Source: Pseudomonadota bacterium (lineage in GTDB: Bacteria > Desulfobacterota > Syntrophorhabdia > Syntrophorhabdales > Syntrophorhabdaceae). Taken from it: 64,000 bases of DNA. Below the pieces are notes generated by a model. It had not been told where the DNA came from. It saw only the letters and a program-made list of their open reading frames with translations, and did no database searches. Position numbers and translations under genes: made by a program. The stretch covers positions 1 through 64,000 of the forward strand of contig JAPLKC010000093.1 of the NCBI GenBank assembly GCA_026388255.1. Reading direction: 5' to 3'. This document shows positions 1 to 9,135 of this stretch, piece after piece (position 1 is the stretch's first letter; the number at the start of each line of letters is the position of its first letter).

Positions 1-2969
1 TGGACTTAATGATTCCGGGGTCAGGACGTTGGCGCTGTCTCCTGTGGCCATACCGGCGTAACCGAAATGCCACGGCATTCCTACCTGTTCAATGGGTTTT
101 CCGTCAACAACGAAGGGTTTAAGACGGGAAGTAACCAGTGCGTAAGCCTCAATAGAACCTCTTTCAGTGCTTACACGAATCCGGTCGCCGTTTTTGACCC
201 CCTTTGTCTGGGCCAGTGATCTACTTATCTCTACAAACATGTCCGGAACCATTTCTACAAGCCATGGCAGACTGCGTGTCATGCTGCCGGTTTGCCAGTG
301 CTCGGTCATCCGGTAAGTAGTGCCGATAAAAGGATATTTGTTTATATCGCAACTGTCGTTGTTAGATAACACCACACAGGGATTGTTCTGTACTTTCGAG
401 AGAAGATTCCTGGCCGGACTTTCAATCGGTTCATAATGTTCAGGAAAAGGCCCGTCTTTCATAGTAATAGCATAGATGCGACCAACACCTTCGGAATTCA
501 TGATAAAAGGGTTGGCTCCTTTTTCATCGTCCACAGGTGGGGCGCCTCCATCGGGTACATCCCCTTGCCACTTCTTTTCAACAGGATTCCAGACAATAAC
601 AGGACGTTTCGGGTCAAACGGTTGTCCTGCCTTATTAACAGAGGCACGGTTGTAAAGGATACGCCGGTTTACGGGCCAGGACCATGCCCATTTCGGATAC
701 ATCCCAAGATTGTTGGGAAGGTCTGTGGAGTCGCGCCTGGCCATCATGTTCCCGTCTTTTGTGTATGACCCGCAATATATCCAGCAGCCCGACACTGTTG
801 ACCCGTCGTCCTGGAGCTGGGCAAAAGCCGGCACCTGATCTCCGGTTTTAAACTCCAGAGTTTTGTCTTTATCCTTAATGGCTGTATCGCGTGTAAAATA
901 TCCGTTGATTTCCCTGGCTACCCGGTGCACGTCCGGCTCATGACCATCGCCATAGTTCCATGCCATTTTTACAATCGGACCAGGGAAAGCCCCGCCCTCT
1001 TTTTTGTAAAGGGCTTTTATCTTTTTGTGGAACTGGTCGAGGATCCAGAGGTCACTTTTAGCTTCACCGGGTGGTTCTACTGCTGCATAACGCCACTGCG
1101 CCCACCGTCCGGAGTTGCTTATGCTTCCCTCTTTTTCCACGGATGCTGCTGCCGGAAGCATAAAGACTTCTGTCTTAATATCCTTTGGATTTACTCCTGG
1201 GCGCTTCCAGAAAATGGATGTTTCAGTTTCCCAGAGATCGACAGTGACGAGCCATTTGAGCTTCCCAAGCCCTTCACGGGCTTTGAGGGAGTTCGGTCCG
1301 CCTACGGCAGGGTTCATCCCCATACAAACCAGGCCTTCAATCTCTCCCTTCAAAATCTTGTGCATAGCCTGGACATAAGAATAGTTGCCGCTTCGTTTTG
1401 GCATATAATCATAACAGAAACTATTTTCAGCAGTTGCATTATCGCCCCACCATGCTTTGAGGAGGCTTATAATATATTTGCCGCCGTTCTGCCACCAGTT
1501 GGTGCTTTTAGACTCCTTTGACTTCGGGAAATATCTTCCGATGTATGCTTCGAGAGAGGTATCGCTGAAATCCGGCGATGCTATGTAACCCGGCAGAACA
1601 TGGAAGAGAAGGCCGAAGTCCGTAGAACCCTGAACATTGGATTCGCCGCGCATTGCGTTTACACCGCCACCGGCGATACCTACATTGCCGAGCAGCAATT
1701 GGAGCAGGGCAGTGGCGCGCACATTCTGAACCCCGTGGGTAGACTGGGTGATGCCCATAGCGTAAAGTATGGTACCTGCCTTGTCAGGTCTTCCTGTGCC
1801 GCAGAAAGCCTGAGCAACTTTGAGGTAGTCCTCTTTTTTTGCGCCCGTAACTGAGCAAACCATATCGACAGTGTAACGTGAGTAGTGCTTTTTCAGGAGC
1901 TGAAATATGCAGCGAGGGTCTGACAACGTCGGGTCGCGACGCGCTTTCCCTGATCCGTCCAGGGCATAGGCCCAGGACTTCATGTCATAAGCCTTTTCAC
2001 GGTCATCCCAGTTTGCAAACATCCCCTCCTTAAAGCCATACCCTTCGGTAACGATGAATGAGGCATTTGTATATTCTCTCACATACTCTTTGTGGATAAG
2101 GTTGTTCTGCAAAGCATAATTGATAAGCCCACCGAGAAAGGCAATGTCGGTTCCAGGTCTGGTGCGGGCATAAATATCAGCCTTTGAGGAAGTCCTTGTA
2201 TAACGTGGATCTACAGAGATGAGCGTTGCCCCTTTTTCCATGGCCGCCTCGATCCATTTAAAAGAGATCGGGTGATTTGCGACAGGATTACAGCCTATGG
2301 CCATAATGCAATCGCTGTTTTTCAGGTCGTTCCAATGATTTGTCATTGCGCCCCGTCCAAAAGAAGCCGCCAGACCGGCGACTGTAGACGAGTGTCAGAG
2401 GCGAGCCTGATGTTCTAAATACACTACGCCCATGGAACGGGCGAATTTACTTTCAAGGTAGCACTCTTCGTTATCGAGGCCTGCTCCGCCAAAGATGGCA
2501 ATGCCCTCGGTGCGGTTTACAGTATATAGATCACCGTCTTTCTTGTTGGTCTCCTTCAGTTTGAATGTCCGGTCACGTGTTTCTTTCATTAGCTTTGCTA
2601 TCCGGTCAAGAGACCAATCCCAGGATTTTTCTTCCCATTTTTCTGAGCCTGGGGCGCGGTACATTACTTTTTGAAGGCGCCGCTCATTATTTGCCACCTG
2701 GAACATGGCTTCACCCTTTGAACACAGCGAGCCCTGGTTGATCGGGCTTGAGTCATCCCCCTCAATATTGACGATCTTGCCGTCTTTAACGTGCACGATC
2801 ATGCTGCACCCAACTGCACAGAACGGGCACACAGTAGTTGTTGTTTTTAGACCTTTGGTTCGAAGCTCCGGTGAATCGAAATTGCTTGCACCGGCCGTTT
2901 TTCAGAAATCACAAGTCCGGCGGCTGCAACTCCGCCCCCAATAATGAACTTTCTTCTCGAAATATCCAT
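1..2969 (-). CDS. fdnG: Selenocysteine formate dehydrogenase, alpha (molybdopterin) subunit; partial, with apparent frameshift
   Basis: Catalytic subunit of a periplasmic formate dehydrogenase, oxidising formate to CO2 and passing electrons to FeS and cytochrome subunits (not in the window). The start at 2969 follows AAGGAG and gives a twin-arginine leader (SRRKF, residues 4-8). The mature part begins with an Fe4S4-binding CPFCAVGC motif and continues as one molybdopterin-oxidoreductase frame to the window edge, broken only by an in-frame TGA at 2395-2397 in the context ARL-TGA-HSSTVAGLA, where this family carries selenocysteine. About 989 codons are visible; E. coli FdnG has 1015 residues, so only the extreme C-terminus is missing. 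Odd: the leader and the mature frame are offset by one base; restoring one A in the A5 run at 2898-2902 joins them. The family is certain. Whether the frameshift is real or a sequencing error cannot be told from this sequence. Confidence 0.9.
2366..2397 (-). promoter_or_regulatory. Selenocysteine UGA codon with bacterial SECIS hairpin
   Basis: The UGA at 2397-2395 is followed, after 18 nucleotides, by the loop GGUCU at 2376-2372. That loop is closed by a 6-bp stem, GUCGCC (2382-2377) with GGCGGC (2371-2366), containing one G-U pair. E. coli fdhF has the same GGUCU apical loop at the same 18-nucleotide distance, and there it binds SelB. This supports recoding to Sec rather than termination. 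No selA, selB, selC or selD gene lies in the window. Confidence 0.85.
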
Positions 2970-3386
2970 AACCTCTTCTCCTTCATATGATCATTCAATC
3001 AGGTCCGGTTACGGCATATGCCGCTTATGCTCTCCATTCTTTGAGTGTTGTTATCACCGGCAGTCTGTTGTTCAAACCTTTTGTTTATCTTCCCCAAAGT
3101 TTAAATGAATTGTGATTTATAAAATACTTTACATTTTAACTGTGAATATTTGCACTCAATTATTTTTACGAGTCTATAAATAAATTTGTTATTTATTTTA
3201 TCAATAATGATTAAATAAAAAGCGGCAGGTTTTTCTGAGTAACAACAGTCAGTTGTTTTCAGAAAAAAGCATTATCTCTCACAGGGTTTGCAAAAAAAAG
3301 TCTGTGCGGGCAGCAAGCGAAGTTTATTTAATTGATTGGCACTTGATGATTAACGAAGAATTATTGTTACTTTTCCCGTTTCCTGA
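2970..3386. other. Intergenic region between formate dehydrogenase and phosphofructokinase
   Basis: About 400 bases of AT-rich sequence upstream of the formate dehydrogenase and downstream of the phosphofructokinase. I see the dehydrogenase ribosome-binding site next to 2970, but no further gene, convincing promoter or strong terminator. Confidence 0.5.
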
Positions 3387-4481
3387 CTAATCCCCGAAAG
3401 ACACCCCGATTTCCCGTGCAGTTCTTACGGTATCGCAATCAACGGAAACATTCCTTATTTTCCCGATTACCTCCTCAAGGGGGATGGCCTTTACTTCGGG
3501 AGGGTCAAGGGCTACCATAGTGCCGAATTTCTTTGCTTCAATCATCCTTACAGCGGCTGCACCGAAGCGAAGCGCTATGAGCCGGTCAAATGTCGTTGGC
3601 GATCCTCCACGCTGCAGATGTCCAAGTACGATTGATCTTGTGTCCTTTCCGGTCCTCTTAGAGATTTCTTTGGCTAAGAACTCGGCAATTCCTCCAAGCA
3701 CAACATCTTGACGTCCTGTTTCGCCCATCCCTTTATCAACGGCCTGTCCTCCAAGAGAGGCTGCCCCTTCAGCAGCAACCACTATAGAGTACTTTTGTCC
3801 ATGTAATTCACGATCCATGATGTGTTCGCAAACACGATCAATATCAAAGGGTATTTCGGGAATCAGGATGACATCCGCTGCACCCGATAAACCGCTGTTC
3901 AGCGCAATCCATCCCGCATGCCTTCCCATAACTTCAACCACCATGACTCGTTCATGGGACTTCGCTGTAGAGTGAAGCCGATCTATTGCCTCGGTGGCAA
4001 TGCTTACTGCTGTGTCAAAACCGAATGTAATTACCGTGCCGCAAAGATCGTTGTCAATAGTCTTTGGTACACCAATTACAGGCATGCCCTTTTTGTAAAA
4101 GTCGTAAGCAATGGAAAGGCTTCCGTCTCCTCCCACTGCCACCAGACAGTCGAAATGTAGCCTTTTGAAATTTTCCACAACTTTATCCGATACATCGCGT
4201 ATCTCTGTTTCGCCGGCCAGATTGGTAATGGGCATCTGGAATGGGTTTCCGCGATTTGTTGTACCCAGTATTGTGCCTCCGATATTTGCAATATGATGCA
4301 CCTTGTCCGGGGTGAGAGGAATGATTTCGTCCGTGTTTAAGAGACCTGCATATCCATTTTTAATGCCGTATGTATCCCAGCCTCTGCTGTTTGCGGCCAA
4401 AACCACTGCCTCTATAACTGCGTTAAGCCCCGGTGCATCACCACCACCGGTATTGATTGCAATCTTCATCCCCTTTTCCAT
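3387..4481 (-). CDS. pfkA: 6-phosphofructokinase, group III type (Gly104/Lys124)
   Basis: Phosphorylates fructose 6-phosphate to the 1,6-bisphosphate. The 364 residues carry the family landmarks in order: GGGDAPGLNAVI near the N-terminus, GGDGS at the phosphoryl-donor site, PKTIDND at the substrate and catalytic site, and MGRHAGWIAL. The donor-determining positions (E. coli numbering) read Gly104 and Lys124. Gly104 favours ATP, while Lys124 is shared with pyrophosphate enzymes; this mix is known from group III ATP enzymes such as that of Streptomyces coelicolor. The start at 4481 follows AGGGGG at good spacing; an ATG four codons further in is an alternative. It diverges from the ahbB-hemL train. 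A second group III enzyme lies at 11528-12769. ATP is the likelier donor, but pyrophosphate cannot be excluded from sequence. Confidence 0.9.
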   Translation of the reverse strand: MEKGMKIAINTGGGDAPGLNAVIEAVVLAANSRGWDTYGIKNGYAGLLNTDEIIPLTPDKVHHIANIGGTILGTTNRGNPFQMPITNLAGETEIRDVSDKVVENFKRLHFDCLVAVGGDGSLSIAYDFYKKGMPVIGVPKTIDNDLCGTVITFGFDTAVSIATEAIDRLHSTAKSHERVMVVEVMGRHAGWIALNSGLSGAADVILIPEIPFDIDRVCEHIMDRELHGQKYSIVVAAEGAASLGGQAVDKGMGETGRQDVVLGGIAEFLAKEISKRTGKDTRSIVLGHLQRGGSPTTFDRLIALRFGAAAVRMIEAKKFGTMVALDPPEVKAIPLEEVIGKIRNVSVDCDTVRTAREIGVSFGD

Positions 4482-4707
4482 TTTAACCCCCTTTAATCAA
4501 TATTCAATTGCCTCAAAAATACATTCTACTTTAAATTGTAAAATCATACAAGTTTATGAAAGGGGCATACCGTAAATCAGCGAAAAACAGTTTATCGCAG
4601 CAACGGTACCGTTATCAAACATCGAACAGGTAAATTATCTGTTTAATATATCTTTGCGTGGAAGATAAAAGATTATGTTTTTTATTTGAAAACCCTTTCG
4701 GGTATAT

Positions 4708-5178
4708 GTGAAAATAAACAGCATGTATAAGATTTTGAAAAACATACCCGGTGATTTCCCAATCATTGAGAGACCATACAAGGAAATGGCAGACAAAACA
4801 AGCATTAGTGAGGTCGAGCTATTGTCCGTACTCAATAAATTTAAAAAAGAAGGCATAATACGAAGAATCGCCGCTGTGCTTTATCATCGAAGGGCTCTAT
4901 ACACGCATAATGCAATGGTTGTCTGGAAGGTGAAGGATGCTGACATTGACAGGGTAGGGGGCATAATGGCTTCTTTCCCTGAGGTGAGCCACTGTTATGA
5001 GAGGGAAAAGGGAGGTTACTGGGATTACAATGTATATACCATGATACACGGAAAAAGCCTGGAAGACTGTAAGGAAATTGCCGGGCGCATATCAGATAGG
5101 ACCGGTATAAAAGACTTTCAAATGTTTTTCAGCCGGAGAGAATTTAAAAAGATACCGTTAAGGATGATTTATGAATAG
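4708..5178 (+). CDS. ahbB: Siroheme decarboxylase subunit, AhbB-like (Lrp/AsnC fold)
   Basis: 156 residues with an N-terminal winged-helix region of Lrp/AsnC type and a C-terminal alpha/beta domain. The sequence RRIAAVLYHRRA, then MVVWKV, VSHCYERE and YNVYTMIHG, matches the Ahb siroheme decarboxylase family. Those enzymes convert siroheme to didecarboxysiroheme in the alternative heme and heme d1 pathways. They usually work as an AhbA/AhbB heterodimer; only one subunit gene is visible here. The coding region overlaps hemL by 8 bases, which supports translational coupling and a tetrapyrrole role rather than gene regulation. The alternative reading is a plain Lrp-type regulator, which I consider less likely because of the conserved motifs. 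Confidence 0.82.
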   Translation: MKINSMYKILKNIPGDFPIIERPYKEMADKTSISEVELLSVLNKFKKEGIIRRIAAVLYHRRALYTHNAMVVWKVKDADIDRVGGIMASFPEVSHCYEREKGGYWDYNVYTMIHGKSLEDCKEIAGRISDRTGIKDFQMFFSRREFKKIPLRMIYE

Positions 5179-6469
5179 AAAAATATCGAGTGAATTATAT
5201 GCAGAAGCAAGGCAATACATGCCTGCCGGTGTAAACAGTCCTGTAAGGGCTTTTCAATCTGTTCACGATACGCCGTTTTATGTGAAAAAAGCCAAAGGTG
5301 CATACCTTTTTGATGTGGATGGAAACACCTACCTTGATTATGTTGCTTCATGGGGCGCAATAATCCTCGGACATGCCCACAACGGCCTTATTGAAGAAGT
5401 AAAGACAGCGCTTGATGAAGGCACAAGCTTCGGTGCCTGCCATCCCAACGAGATTAAACTGGCAAAGCTTATTACAGAAGCATTCCCTTCAATAAATCTT
5501 CTGAGGCTGACAAGCTCCGGCACAGAGGCAACAATGAGCGCCATAAGGCTTGCAAGAGGTTTTACCGGAAAAAACGGTGTCATAAAGTTTAAGGGCTGCT
5601 ATCACGGGCATGTTGACAGTCTTCTTGTAAAAGCAGGTTCAGGTCTGGCTACCTATGGAATACCTGACAGCGGGGGTATCCCGGAAGTACTTGCAAAATG
5701 TACATATGTTGCAGATTTTAATCATATCGATACGGTGCGGAATATTGTCAGAGAAAACAAGGATATTGCCTGTATCATACTTGAACCTGTCATGGGCAAT
5801 ATGGGGCTTATCCTGCCCGGAAAGGGATTTCTTGAGGATGTGCAGGAGATATGCAAACAAGAAGGGATTTTACTTATATTTGACGAAGTCATAACAGGCT
5901 TCAGGGTTGCATACGGCGGAGCGCAGCACATTTACGGGATTGATCCTGATATAACATGTCTTGGAAAAATAATCGGCGGAGGTTTTCCTATTGGCGCCTT
6001 TGGAGGCAAAAAAGAGATTATGAATATGATTGCCCCTCTCGGTGATGTTTATCAGGCTGGCACATTGTCGGGCAATCCCATTGCAGTAAGAGCAGGGATT
6101 TATGTGCTTGAGCATCTGAGAAAAAACAGCGACATATATAGTTCAATGGATAAAAAGATTGAAATGTTAAAAACACAGTTGCTTCAAATTGCGGATAAGT
6201 TCGGTATTCCTTACAAGATTAACCATATTACCGGGATGTTCACAGGATTTTTCTCCGAAAATAATGTCAACGATTACGAGGCCGCTCTGACATCAAACCG
6301 TGCGCTTTATGAACAGTTTTTCAAATTAATGCTTGAAGAGGGAATATTTTTTGCTCCAAGCCCATTTGAGGCTTCATTCTTAACAGCCTCTTACGGGGAC
6401 AAGGAATTATTGAGGACCATAGATGCCTGCGAAAAGGTTTTTAAAACGCTTAAAGGTTTTTATAAATGA
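5171..6469 (+). CDS. hemL: Glutamate-1-semialdehyde 2,1-aminomutase
   Basis: Converts glutamate-1-semialdehyde to 5-aminolevulinate in the C5 route to tetrapyrroles, using PLP. The 432 residues are the usual length. The N-terminus reads PAGVNSPVRAF, SSGTEATMSAIRLARG binds the cofactor phosphate, FDEVITGFR is the PLP-ring-binding stretch, and CLGKIIGGGFPIGAFGG carries the Schiff-base lysine. It overlaps ahbB by 8 bases and alr by 4. The preceding pathway enzyme, glutamyl-tRNA reductase (hemA), is encoded 22 kb away on the other strand, so the early pathway is split between two operons. Confidence 0.96.
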   Translation: MNRKISSELYAEARQYMPAGVNSPVRAFQSVHDTPFYVKKAKGAYLFDVDGNTYLDYVASWGAIILGHAHNGLIEEVKTALDEGTSFGACHPNEIKLAKLITEAFPSINLLRLTSSGTEATMSAIRLARGFTGKNGVIKFKGCYHGHVDSLLVKAGSGLATYGIPDSGGIPEVLAKCTYVADFNHIDTVRNIVRENKDIACIILEPVMGNMGLILPGKGFLEDVQEICKQEGILLIFDEVITGFRVAYGGAQHIYGIDPDITCLGKIIGGGFPIGAFGGKKEIMNMIAPLGDVYQAGTLSGNPIAVRAGIYVLEHLRKNSDIYSSMDKKIEMLKTQLLQIADKFGIPYKINHITGMFTGFFSENNVNDYEAALTSNRALYEQFFKLMLEEGIFFAPSPFEASFLTASYGDKELLRTIDACEKVFKTLKGFYK

Positions 6470-7599
6470 TTGAAATGAAAAACCATAGAGCTACTGCATA
6501 TATAGATTTAAAGGTTCTTGAAGAAAATTATTGGATGATAAAGTCACGACTGCCTGTGGATGTGAAAATACTCTGTGTCGTGAAAGCCGATGCATATGGC
6601 CACGGTATGATTCAAGTCGCCGGAAAACTTGCATCTATAGGCGCGGATTACTTAGGTGTTGCATTAATCAGTGAGGGTATGCACCTAAGGTCTCATAACG
6701 TGAGTATCCCGGTGCTTGTGATGGGCGGCATGATGCCCTGGGAGGACGTTCAACAGGCATTAGACTATGACCTTATGCTCGTTGTACATGATATGGATAT
6801 GTTAAAAAGGATAAAGGATGCCTGTACACTTCAGGAAAAATCTATCAGTATCCATCTGAAAGTTGATACCGGGATGGGAAGGCTTGGTTTTCACCCTGAT
6901 AATATGCCTTCTGTGATTGAGGAGATAAAAGGCTCAAAATATATCAAGGTGGAAGGCTTAATGAGCCATTTTTCTTCTTCAGAGATAAGGGATGCATACG
7001 GGATGGCGCAGGTAAAGGCTTTTAAATATATTTTGCAGTTGTTCCAAAATAGTGGTATTAAAACAGAACTTTCTCATATGGCAAATAGCGGGGCGATAAG
7101 TAATTATCCTGAAGCATATTTCGACATGGTCAGAGTCGGAATCAACCTTTACGGATCTTGCACTGCTGTTGAATTAAAAGAAAAACTCCCTGTTAAGCAG
7201 GTAATGAAGCTGATATCAAGGATTGCATTGATAAAAGAGTTTCCTTCGGGATATTCGCTGAGCTACGGGAGATCTTATACTACGGAAAAGAGTGTAAAGA
7301 TAGCATGTATACCTGTAGGTTATGCTGACGGTTATCCGAGGGCTCTATCAAACAAAGGTTCTGTATTGATAAGAGATAAAAGGTGCAATGTGGTTGGAAA
7401 GGTTTGTATGGATTGGATATTGGTTGATGTTACGGATATTGAGGACGTACATGCAGGCGACGAGGTGATTTTACTGGGAAGAGGCAATACCGACACAATT
7501 ACTGCCGACGAGATAGCGCAGTTGACAGGTACTATCCCTTACGAAATACTCTGTAAAATATCCGGGAGAGTCCCGAGGATTTATCACGAGGCATTATGA
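6466..7599 (+). CDS. alr: Alanine racemase
   Basis: PLP enzyme interconverting L- and D-alanine for peptidoglycan. The 377 residues show the lysine motif VVKADAYGHG near residue 40, the barrel motif VDTGMGRLGF, MANSGAI, the active-site tyrosine region SYGRSYT, and the C-terminal domain ending in ISGRVPRIY. It overlaps hemL by 4 bases (ATGA) and mlaE by 4, so it is embedded in a tightly packed transcript that joins tetrapyrrole synthesis, wall precursor and outer-membrane lipid transport. Confidence 0.96.
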   Translation: MIEMKNHRATAYIDLKVLEENYWMIKSRLPVDVKILCVVKADAYGHGMIQVAGKLASIGADYLGVALISEGMHLRSHNVSIPVLVMGGMMPWEDVQQALDYDLMLVVHDMDMLKRIKDACTLQEKSISIHLKVDTGMGRLGFHPDNMPSVIEEIKGSKYIKVEGLMSHFSSSEIRDAYGMAQVKAFKYILQLFQNSGIKTELSHMANSGAISNYPEAYFDMVRVGINLYGSCTAVELKEKLPVKQVMKLISRIALIKEFPSGYSLSYGRSYTTEKSVKIACIPVGYADGYPRALSNKGSVLIRDKRCNVVGKVCMDWILVDVTDIEDVHAGDEVILLGRGNTDTITADEIAQLTGTIPYEILCKISGRVPRIYHEAL

Positions 7600-8369
7600 A
7601 TAATAGTATTCTAAGAAAAATATTGATCCCTGGTATAGATTTTTTAAAAGAGACCGGCAATATAGGGATGTTTTTTATTCAAAGCATCTACCTGTGTTTC
7701 AGGAGACCCTTTAAACTTGACTATATACTCAAACAGATGGAATTTATCGGTGTAAATTCGGTTGCGGTTGTAGTGGTTTCCGGCGGATTTATCGGGATGG
7801 TTCTTGCTTTGCAATCATATCATGGCTTCAGGCGATTTGGCTCTGAAGGGCTTGTCGGGGTTACTGTGGCATTAAGTATGACTCGTGAACTTGGTCCTAT
7901 TCTCACAAGCCTGATGGTTACCGGCCGGGCAGGTTCTGCAATGGCAGCGGAACTTGGTTCAATGAGAGTGACCGAGCAGATAGACGCATTAACAGTCATG
8001 GCCCTCAGTCCGATAAAATATCTTGTTGTGCCCAGGGTTATTGCATCTTTTTTGATGCTTCCTGTTTTAACCATCATATCGGACTTTGTCGGGATTGTCG
8101 GCGGTTACCTTGTAGGGGTTAAGCTCCTGGGGATTAACGAAGGCGCATTTATCAACAAGATAATTAAGTACCTTAACCCTGAAGACATATACAATGGTCT
8201 TGTGAAAGCAGCCTTTTTCGGGATTATTTTGAGTGTTATCTCATGTTATAAGGGTTTTTACACAAAAGGGGGCGCGGAAGGCGTAGGCCGGTCAACTACT
8301 GAGGCTGTTGTTTTTTCGAGCCTAATGATATTGATATCGGATTACGTATTGACTTCTTTGATGTTTTAA
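7596..8369 (+). CDS. mlaE: Phospholipid ABC transporter permease, MlaE family
   Basis: Inner-membrane permease of the Mla/MCE lipid transport system, moving phospholipid between inner and outer membranes. The 257 residues contain several hydrophobic segments and the MlaE signature region ALSMTRELGPILTSLMVTGR followed by AELGSMRVTEQIDAL, near residues 95-130. It starts inside alr (4-base overlap), and mlaF begins 1 base after its stop. The mlaE-mlaF-mlaD order is conserved in many Gram-negatives; mlaB and mlaC homologues are not seen here. Confidence 0.95.
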   Translation: MNNSILRKILIPGIDFLKETGNIGMFFIQSIYLCFRRPFKLDYILKQMEFIGVNSVAVVVVSGGFIGMVLALQSYHGFRRFGSEGLVGVTVALSMTRELGPILTSLMVTGRAGSAMAAELGSMRVTEQIDALTVMALSPIKYLVVPRVIASFLMLPVLTIISDFVGIVGGYLVGVKLLGINEGAFINKIIKYLNPEDIYNGLVKAAFFGIILSVISCYKGFYTKGGAEGVGRSTTEAVVFSSLMILISDYVLTSLMF

Positions 8370-8370
8370 C

Positions 8371-9135
8371 ATGGATGATATAGCCATAAGATTAATAGAT
8401 ATCCATAAAAGCTTCGGTAATCAAAAAGTGCTTGATGGAATAAATCTTGAGATAGAAATAGGGAAAACTACGGTAATAATCGGAAAAAGCGGAGGCGGGA
8501 AAAGTGTTCTGCTGAAGCATGTAATCGGACTTTTAAAACCGGATAAAGGCGAAATATGGATAGACGGTGTTGAAATTACAAGATTAAACGAGAGAGATCT
8601 GAATGATGTACGAAAAAAGTTCGGAATGCTTTTTCAGGAAGCAGCCCTCTTTGACTCTATGGATGTTTTTGATAATATAGCCTTCCCGCTGCGTGAACGT
8701 ACGAAGATGACTGAAACAGAAATAAAGGGGATTGTTGAGGATAGGCTCAAGCAGGTTGGTCTTTTTAATGTTACCGAAAAGATACCGTCCGAACTGTCTG
8801 GCGGTATGAGAAAAAGAGTAGGACTTGCAAGAGCCCTTGCCCTTGATCCGGGTATAATACTATTTGATGAGCCGACGAGCGCCCTTGATCCTATTATATC
8901 GTTAACAATATTGGATTTAATAAAGGAGACTCAGACATATTTTAAAAAAACATACCTTGTAATAAGCCACGATATACTCGGTATGTTCAGGATTGCCGAT
9001 AAAGTTGCCATGTTGAGCAATGGCAGGATTATAGAATACGGAACGCCCCTTGAAATAAAGCAAAGCAGCAATGATGACACCAGGGAGTTCTTGAGGGCGA
9101 CAAAAATACCGGGGTTTGCAGGAGGAGATATATGA
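8371..9135 (+). CDS. mlaF: Phospholipid ABC transporter ATP-binding protein, MlaF family
   Basis: ATPase partner of the MlaE permease. The 254 residues show Walker A GKSGGGKS, a Q-loop in MLFQEAALFDSM (the FDS form typical of MlaF), the signature ELSGGMRKRVGLARALA, Walker B IILFDEPTSALDP, and the switch histidine in VISHD. It ends 4 bases inside mlaD (ATGA overlap). Confidence 0.96.
   Translation: MDDIAIRLIDIHKSFGNQKVLDGINLEIEIGKTTVIIGKSGGGKSVLLKHVIGLLKPDKGEIWIDGVEITRLNERDLNDVRKKFGMLFQEAALFDSMDVFDNIAFPLRERTKMTETEIKGIVEDRLKQVGLFNVTEKIPSELSGGMRKRVGLARALALDPGIILFDEPTSALDPIISLTILDLIKETQTYFKKTYLVISHDILGMFRIADKVAMLSNGRIIEYGTPLEIKQSSNDDTREFLRATKIPGFAGGDI

Noticed and set aside
925-1521. Long plus-strand open frames (436-1854) opposite formate dehydrogenase
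   Set aside because: They lie wholly antisense to a well-supported molybdopterin oxidoreductase frame and their products show no recognisable domain.
4708-5178. AhbB-like protein as a transcriptional regulator of hemL
   Set aside because: The Lrp/AsnC fold would allow it, but the conserved motifs (HCYERE, YNVYTMIHG) match the siroheme decarboxylases better.
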